Source: Massilia endophytica
Lineage (GTDB): Bacteria > Pseudomonadota > Gammaproteobacteria > Burkholderiales > Burkholderiaceae_D
Direction: 5' to 3'
Assembly: GCF_021165955.1 (NCBI RefSeq)
Contig: NZ_CP088952.1
Location: 1,426,001-1,490,000, forward strand
Length of the DNA stretch: 64,000 nucleotides
The notes beneath the pieces are model-generated. The model was not told the DNA's origin, did no database searches, and saw only the letters and a list, made by a program, of their open reading frames with translations. The position numbers and the translations under genes were made by a program. How positions within the stretch are numbered: the stretch's first letter is position 1; each line of letters starts with the position of its first letter. Positions 42,301 to 64,000 of this stretch are shown here, one piece after another.

Positions 42301-44781
42301 GACGCCGACGCCACGTGCGCGCTCAAGGAGCTGGCCGCGCGCCACGGCGTCACGCTGTTCATGGCGCTGCTCGCCGGCTGGGCGGCGCTGCTCTCGCGCC
42401 TGAGCAGCCAGCAGGACATCGTGATCGGCACCCCGGCCGCAGGCCGCGGCCGCACCGAGCTCGAAGGCCTGATCGGCTTCTTTGTCAACATGCTGGCCCT
42501 GCGCCTGGACCTGTCCGGCAACCCCGACGTGGCGGGTCTGCTGGCCCAGGTGCGCGAACGCGCCCTGGCGGCGCAGCAGCACCAGGACATCCCCTTCGAG
42601 CAGGTGGTGGAGATTGCCCGCCCGGTGCGCAGCATGGCCCACAGCCCCGTATTCCAGGTGATGTTCGCCTGGCAGAACACGCCCGCGGGCGAAGCCGTGC
42701 TGCCCGGCCTTTCGCTGCTGCCGCTGGCAGGGCCGCAGGAACGGATGGCCAAGTTCGACCTCACGCTCGCCCTGGAAGAGAAGGACGGCGCCATCTGCGG
42801 CGGGCTGGAATACGCCTCGGCGCTGTTCGAGCGCGCCACCGTGGAACGCCACCTCGGCCAGCTGCGCGTGCTGCTGGCCGCGATGGCGGTGGCGGACGGG
42901 CAGGGTGTGGACTGCCTGCCCGTGCTGAGCGGGCCCCAGCGCGCGCAGCTCCTGCAGCAGTGGAACCCGCCCGCCACCGCCTTCCCGCGCGAAGCCTGCA
43001 TGCACACGCTGGTCGAGGCCCAGGCGGCGCGCACGCCGGACGCGGTGGCGGTGCTGGCAGGAGATGAGTCGCTGAGCTATGCGGAACTGAACGCGCGCGC
43101 CAACCGCCTGGCGCGGCACCTGCGCAGCGCAGGCGTGACGCCCGACGCGCGCGTGGCCATCTGCATGGAGCGGGGGCTGGACATGATCGCCGGCCTGCTG
43201 GCCGTGCTGAAAGCGGGCGGCGCCTATGTGCCGCTGGACCCGCAGTATCCGCCCGACCGCCTTGCCTATATGCTGGAAGACAGCGCGCCCGTGGCCGTGC
43301 TGACCCAGGACCACCTGGCCGGCCTTGTGGCAGGCGCGGGCAGCGGTACGGCCATCGTCCGCCTCGACCGCGACCAGGCCATGTGGACAGGGCAGGACAG
43401 CGGGAACCTTCCGGGCGGCGCGGCGCCCGGGCACCTGGCCTACATCATCTACACCTCGGGTTCGACGGGCATGCCCAAGGGCGTCGCTATCGAGCACCGC
43501 AATGCGGTCAACTTCATCGCCTGGGGCATGCAATCCTTCACCCCCGAGCAGACCGCATGCACCCTGCTGGCGACGTCGCTCAATTTCGACCTCGCCGTGT
43601 TCGAGATCTTCGTGCCGCTGGCCGCGGGCAGCCGGGTGCGTGTCGTGCGCGACGCGCTGGCCATCGCCGCTGCCCCGGCGGACGGCACCCTGATCAACAC
43701 GGTGCCCTCGGCGATCGCCGCGCTGCTGGACATGAAGGGCGTTCCCGCCACCGTGAAGACAGTCAACCTCGCTGGCGAGCCGCTCAAGCGCCAGCTCGTC
43801 GAACGCATCTTCGCCGAAACGCAGGTCGATACCGTCTGCAATCTGTACGGCCCTTCGGAGACCACCACCTACTCGACCTGGGTGCGCATGCCGCGCGAGA
43901 AGGGCTTCGCCGCCCATATCGGCGCGCCGGTGGCCAACACCCAGGTCTATATCCTCAACCAGGCCGGCCTGCTTCAGCCGCCGGGCGCCGCGGGGGAGAT
44001 CTTCATCGGCGGCGAAGGCGTGGCGCGGGGCTACCTGAACCGGCCGGAGATGACCGCCGAGCGCTTCCTGCCCGATCCCTTTGCGGGGGGCGGCAGCCGC
44101 ATGTACCGCACCGGCGACCTGGGACGGCGCCTGCCCGACGGCAGCATCGAATACCTGGGCCGCAATGACTTCCAGGTCAAGATACGCGGCTTCCGCATCG
44201 AGCTCGGTGAAGTCGAGGCCCGCATGCTGGCCTTCCCCGGTGTGCGCGATGCGGCAGTGCTGGCGCGCGAGGACGCGGCCGGCGAGAAGCAGCTCGTCGC
44301 CTACTTCACCAGCGTCCCGGGCCAGGCCGTGACGGCGGAAGCGCTGCGCGCCTCTCTGGCCGCGCAGCTGCTGCCGCAGATGGTGCCCTCGGCCTTCGTG
44401 GCGCTCGACATGCTGCCGCTGACGCCGAACGGCAAGCTTGACCGCAAGGCCCTGCCGGCGCCGGATGCCGCTGCCGGCGCGGCGCGCAGCTACGAAGCGC
44501 CCCAGGGCGACATGGAGCAGGCGCTGGCGGATATCTGGGCCGCGGTGCTGAACGTGGAGCGTGTGGGGCGCCACGACAATTTCTTCGACATCGGAGGCCA
44601 CTCTCTCCTGGCCGCCCGTGTGGTGACGCAGATCCGGGAAAGCCTGGACGTCGACATTGCACTGCGCGACGCCTTCACCTATCCGGTGCTGGCGGACTTC
44701 GCAGACCAGATCATCATCGCGCAACTCGCGCAATTCGAAACCGCCGACCTCGACGAGTTGGTGCAATTGCTAGGACAGTAA
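33331..44781 (+). CDS. Non-ribosomal peptide synthetase 1: A-T, C-A-T, C-A-T, C-A-T
   Basis: A 3816-residue megasynthase with four modules. It opens with an adenylation domain and no condensation domain, so it probably initiates the peptide. The start is uncertain: GTG 33331 is used; TTG at 33178, 33307 and 33415 are alternatives. A3 cores lie near residues 210, 1263, 2317 and 3371; phosphopantetheine Ser at 606, 1657, 2711 and 3758; C-domain HHxxxDG at 785, 1843 and 2895 (all HHIVSDG). Codes read by eye: A1 DAMFLGCTFK (aliphatic, perhaps Val/Ile type), A2 DATKVGEVGK (Asn-like), A3 DIAMAGEIWK (not recognised), A4 DLFNNALTYK (Ala-like). No E or TE domain. The C-terminal helix (FETADLDELVQLLGQ) is a likely docking segment to NRPS2, whose ATG is 2 nt downstream. 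Codon 1096 onward lies in the segment duplicated in NRPS2. Confidence 0.93.
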   Translation: MRRSHTRKCTEVGQPPEFVHASSERLRQLEPVSSAVEPRETQHQLTEAGRRLVLHTWNATSAELPRAPGIHRLFEAQVRRAPESIAIHGDTAQFSYRELNAAANGLAAILQKTVRPGGHVALLLERSAELIIAELAVLKCGAVYVPLDPATPAERLAFLLADSGACALIVDSSVEAPLPEGAARIDIDRLAWTPQEENLAVDASDDTPAYVMYTSGSTGQAKGVVVQHGAIVRLVFENGYTHFSPTDRVGFAANPAFDATTMEVWAPLLTGGSVVVIPRETFLDDQLFAKALARHQVSVLFITTAVFNHYAACMPEVLGRLRVLLTGGERADPQAFAAVLAASPALELVHCYGPTETTTFAIAHRVTAIAPGATSVPLGRPIGNTTVYVLDSGGQPVPPGVPGELYIGGRGVALGYLNRPELSAERFVPDPFAQAPAKMYRTGDICRWREDGMIDFVGRNDFQVKIRGFRIEPGEIEAWLIRHPAVQEAVVVPREDRAGGKYLAAYYLAPQDNPGPDALRAMLAETLPEYMLPAAYVRLQHWPLTPNGKLDRKALPQPEAGDLVTGAAYEAPRTAAELMVASVWAEVLRRDRIGAADHFFSLGGHSLLGVQVVSRLRRAGMAVTLAELFARPVLRDFAAALPAGQQAAAPELQAFAGAVPVPSLAQSAMWLLDQVEGGRAYHIPCNIELRGALDATGLRRSLDSICRRHAALRSTFHQTAEGVAVRVAPAGDYAFALVESPAAGDIETLLEEELSRPFDLARGPLFRGRLLRLGAEHQLLLLTMHHIVSDGWSLANLLEELRVLYTGYVRDGSPALPPSGLQYYDYAAWQRHALDDESRARHIAYWRSALADAPVLIELPVDRPRPAVQDRSGAFLPFELEAQATGALKALAARHGVSLYMVLLAGWALLLARLAAQDEVVIGSPTAGRSEPALESMIGCFINPLALRIDLAGQRTLAALLQHVRHQVLAAQEHEALPFDQVVEALNPPRDPGHSPLFQVMFTWHNTPPVSLSLPGLQTTVLETQQSVVAKFDLLFSLREQAGGIGGGIEYATALFEGGTVARCLEQFKVLLDAMAADGAEAPARLAWLSAGQRQQVLEQWNATEKAYPRDVLAHQLFEQQAARTPDAVAAVFEESQLSYRELNERANRLAHHLRAQGVGPDVRAGILAGRSLEMVVAVLAVLKAGGAYVPLDPAYPADRLAYMVADSAPAVLLAQSALQELAMGMADGVPVCLLDGDMAWAGQSAANPPADAVGLTPQHLCYLIYTSGSTGMPKGVMIEHAGLCNYLHWALGAYAPVNAVVSSSLSFDATVTSLYLPLLRGGMVRLLREHDEIDGLYALLQQPGADWLVKATPAHLDVLGHRAKREGARTAVGVFVIGGEALAPSTVQLWREVQPGVRMVNEYGPTETVVGCVTYEVPEALESQHAVPIGQPIANTRIYILDAEGQPVPPGVSGELFIGTVGVARGYLNREELNAERFLPDPFSAAPGARMYRTGDLGRWRGDGSIDYLGRNDFQVKIRGFRIEPGEIEAWLKSHALVRDAAVIAREDSPGDKRLVAYYTAGAAVPAEELRAMLAQSLPEHMVPAAYVQLEELPLTPNGKLDRRTLPMPEAQAFAAHAYEAPQGELEAALARIWSEVLLIERVGRNDNFFELGGNSLLAVLMASRLRDALGAEARLADLFGHPQLAAFAATLAPGGAKGEAPLARAPEEERRSLSFAQQRLWFLAQMEGGSKAYHVPLALRLHGKLDTAALRHALNRIVARHEALRCSFHEQQGHPVLRIEEHAAFTLAQHDLRAHAQPQSELQRLLREEADAPFALETGPLIRGRLVQLAEDDHVLMITLHHIVSDGWSLTLLVRELNALYGAFAAGQADPLPPLPLQYADYAAWQRRLLQGETLETQVSYWRQALDGAPALLELPLDRPRPAEQSYHGAFVDFELDEATTRGLKALSARHGTTLFMTLLAGWSVLLARLSGQDDVVVGTPVAGRSRTGIENLIGFFVNMLPLRLDLSAEQSVAELLRQVRERTLAAQQHQELPFERMVEAVAPQRSAAYSPLFQAMFAWQNTPARELALPGLTQLPLAGARHQMAKFDLTLSLEEQGGRIAGGLEYATALFERSTIERFLEHLRTLLAAFAADAAGSIGTLPVLSGPQREQVLAGWNATASPYPRELCMHMLFEVQAQRTPDAVALSDAGGAVSYAELNRRANRLAHYLRTLGVGPDSRVALCLERGADMVASLLAVHKAGGAYVPLDPQSPPERLAQTLADCAPVALVTRSGLAQEYRAGVRVELDALREALAAQSSEDPAAPAGLNGGSACYVIYTSGSTGLPKGVEITHANLMHAMHARWKYYGHDAPQILQLASYTFDISVAGCCWALAIGGTLHHLEGSRRDPVDVVARMNEWRISHVMCASSLYAQLLEQAQRCGGLPHLRVVAVGGETCTPSLLALHDAVAPEAVLHNEYGPTEASIWATVHRHRRGRPTAPLGRPVANTRIYVLDAFGEPAAPGVAGEIHIGGGGVARGYLARPELNAERFLPDPFAQTPGARMYRTGDLGRWNADGTLEFCGRDDGQVKIRGFRVELGEIEARLALHPAVRDAAVLARTGAGGQQTLVAYYVAAEEEPGTAVLRAHLGAALPEHMVPAAFVPLAAMPLTPNGKLDRKALPAPGAGHIAVHAYVAPQGGMECLVASVWSEVLGLERIGRDDNFFALGGHSLLAVRAVSRLRDRLGADIRLGDLFAQPVLAAFAATLPQAGSAPLPAIAPAAAAERTALSFAQQRLWFLAQMDGVSGAYHIPFGLRLAGRLDAAALQQALDRIVARHESLRTCFVQADGQPAQRIAPRAAFALVHAELPAATQAAIARQVEEEAAAPFDIENGPLIRGRLLRVAQEEHVLLLTMHHIVSDGWSMGLLVKELSAQYAACLEGRPDPLPPLPVQYADFAAWQRRCLQGDVLQSQAAYWEAALAGAPALLDLPLDRPRPAQQDYRGGFVPFALDADATCALKELAARHGVTLFMALLAGWAALLSRLSSQQDIVIGTPAAGRGRTELEGLIGFFVNMLALRLDLSGNPDVAGLLAQVRERALAAQQHQDIPFEQVVEIARPVRSMAHSPVFQVMFAWQNTPAGEAVLPGLSLLPLAGPQERMAKFDLTLALEEKDGAICGGLEYASALFERATVERHLGQLRVLLAAMAVADGQGVDCLPVLSGPQRAQLLQQWNPPATAFPREACMHTLVEAQAARTPDAVAVLAGDESLSYAELNARANRLARHLRSAGVTPDARVAICMERGLDMIAGLLAVLKAGGAYVPLDPQYPPDRLAYMLEDSAPVAVLTQDHLAGLVAGAGSGTAIVRLDRDQAMWTGQDSGNLPGGAAPGHLAYIIYTSGSTGMPKGVAIEHRNAVNFIAWGMQSFTPEQTACTLLATSLNFDLAVFEIFVPLAAGSRVRVVRDALAIAAAPADGTLINTVPSAIAALLDMKGVPATVKTVNLAGEPLKRQLVERIFAETQVDTVCNLYGPSETTTYSTWVRMPREKGFAAHIGAPVANTQVYILNQAGLLQPPGAAGEIFIGGEGVARGYLNRPEMTAERFLPDPFAGGGSRMYRTGDLGRRLPDGSIEYLGRNDFQVKIRGFRIELGEVEARMLAFPGVRDAAVLAREDAAGEKQLVAYFTSVPGQAVTAEALRASLAAQLLPQMVPSAFVALDMLPLTPNGKLDRKALPAPDAAAGAARSYEAPQGDMEQALADIWAAVLNVERVGRHDNFFDIGGHSLLAARVVTQIRESLDVDIALRDAFTYPVLADFADQIIIAQLAQFETADLDELVQLLGQ
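36616..38306 (+). repeat. Duplicated A-T cassette, copy 1 (module 2)
   Basis: A 1691-bp direct repeat of 49440-51130 at a constant offset of 12,824 bp. I count about 8 base differences (about 99.5% identity), two of them changing residues. It starts at the end of the C domain (QVLEQWN) and ends at GGNSLL in the carrier domain, at the phosphopantetheine Ser. Similarity falls at once on both sides. Confidence 0.93.
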
Positions 44782-44783
44782 AC

Positions 44784-64000
<19,217 letters not shown>

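Overview
The window looks like a chromosomal segment of a GC-rich betaproteobacterium of the Oxalobacteraceae (Massilia/Duganella/Telluria type). This rests on protein character (AccA, LysC, CysS, RlmB, LpxH), the housekeeping gene order rnr-rlmB-cysE-yceH and cysS-alkA-accA-tilS-lysC-tRNA-Ser, and an NF038122-type secreted metalloprotease. The assignment is an inference; there is no rRNA in the window. I see no CRISPR array, insertion sequence, integrase or prophage.

Region 1 (1-20.7 kb) is mostly core genome. It holds a truncated secreted metalloprotease, tRNA-Leu(CAG) with promoter and terminator, rnr, rlmB, cysE, yceH, a small protein resembling the N-terminal domain of cyanophycin synthetase, and a YtrA-type GntR regulator/ABC exporter operon with a palindromic operator. 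It continues with a DUF72 protein, a DUF1439 lipoprotein, a TPR membrane protein, a GH19 muramidase/chitinase, a DinB protein, lpxH and two cyclophilins. Then come cysS with a DNA glycosylase, accA, tilS, lysC and tRNA-Ser(GCT). The tRNA-Ser 3' end lies in one arm of a 45-bp near-perfect inverted repeat that also contains its terminator. A GGGGACAGACCCC palindrome recurs in the rlmB-cysE and accA-tilS gaps.

Region 2 (20.9-33.3 kb) holds a porin and an efflux operon. The operon starts with a 56-codon exported peptide translationally coupled to an alpha/beta-hydrolase that has lost its nucleophile and its catalytic histidine, followed by a complete MexEF-OprN-like RND pump. After it come an SDR-GNAT pair, a LysR regulator and a methyl-accepting chemotaxis protein. 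A 440-bp, relatively AT-rich intergenic region precedes the synthetase genes.

Region 3 (33.3-64.0 kb, continuing beyond the window) is a non-ribosomal peptide synthetase locus of three collinear, nearly abutting genes with at least ten modules. NRPS1 is A-T, C-A-T, C-A-T, C-A-T. NRPS2 is C-A-T, C-A-T, C(dual)-A-T. NRPS3 is TubC-type docking, C(dual-like), A interrupted by a luciferase-like monooxygenase, T, then C-A-T, C-A..., open at the window edge. Specificity codes read by eye suggest: aliphatic(?), Asn, unknown, Ala, Thr, Asn (probably epimerised to D), Gly, Gly with embedded oxygenase, unknown, not determined. No starter C, thioesterase, reductase, tailoring gene or dedicated transporter of the cluster is inside the window.

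The most notable observations are: the internal Gly-activating module with an embedded flavin-type monooxygenase; a 1.69-kb A-T cassette shared at about 99.5% identity between module 2 (NRPS1) and module 6 (NRPS2) behind two unrelated C domains; the tRNA-Ser inverted repeat; and the catalytically dead hydrolase leading the RND operon.
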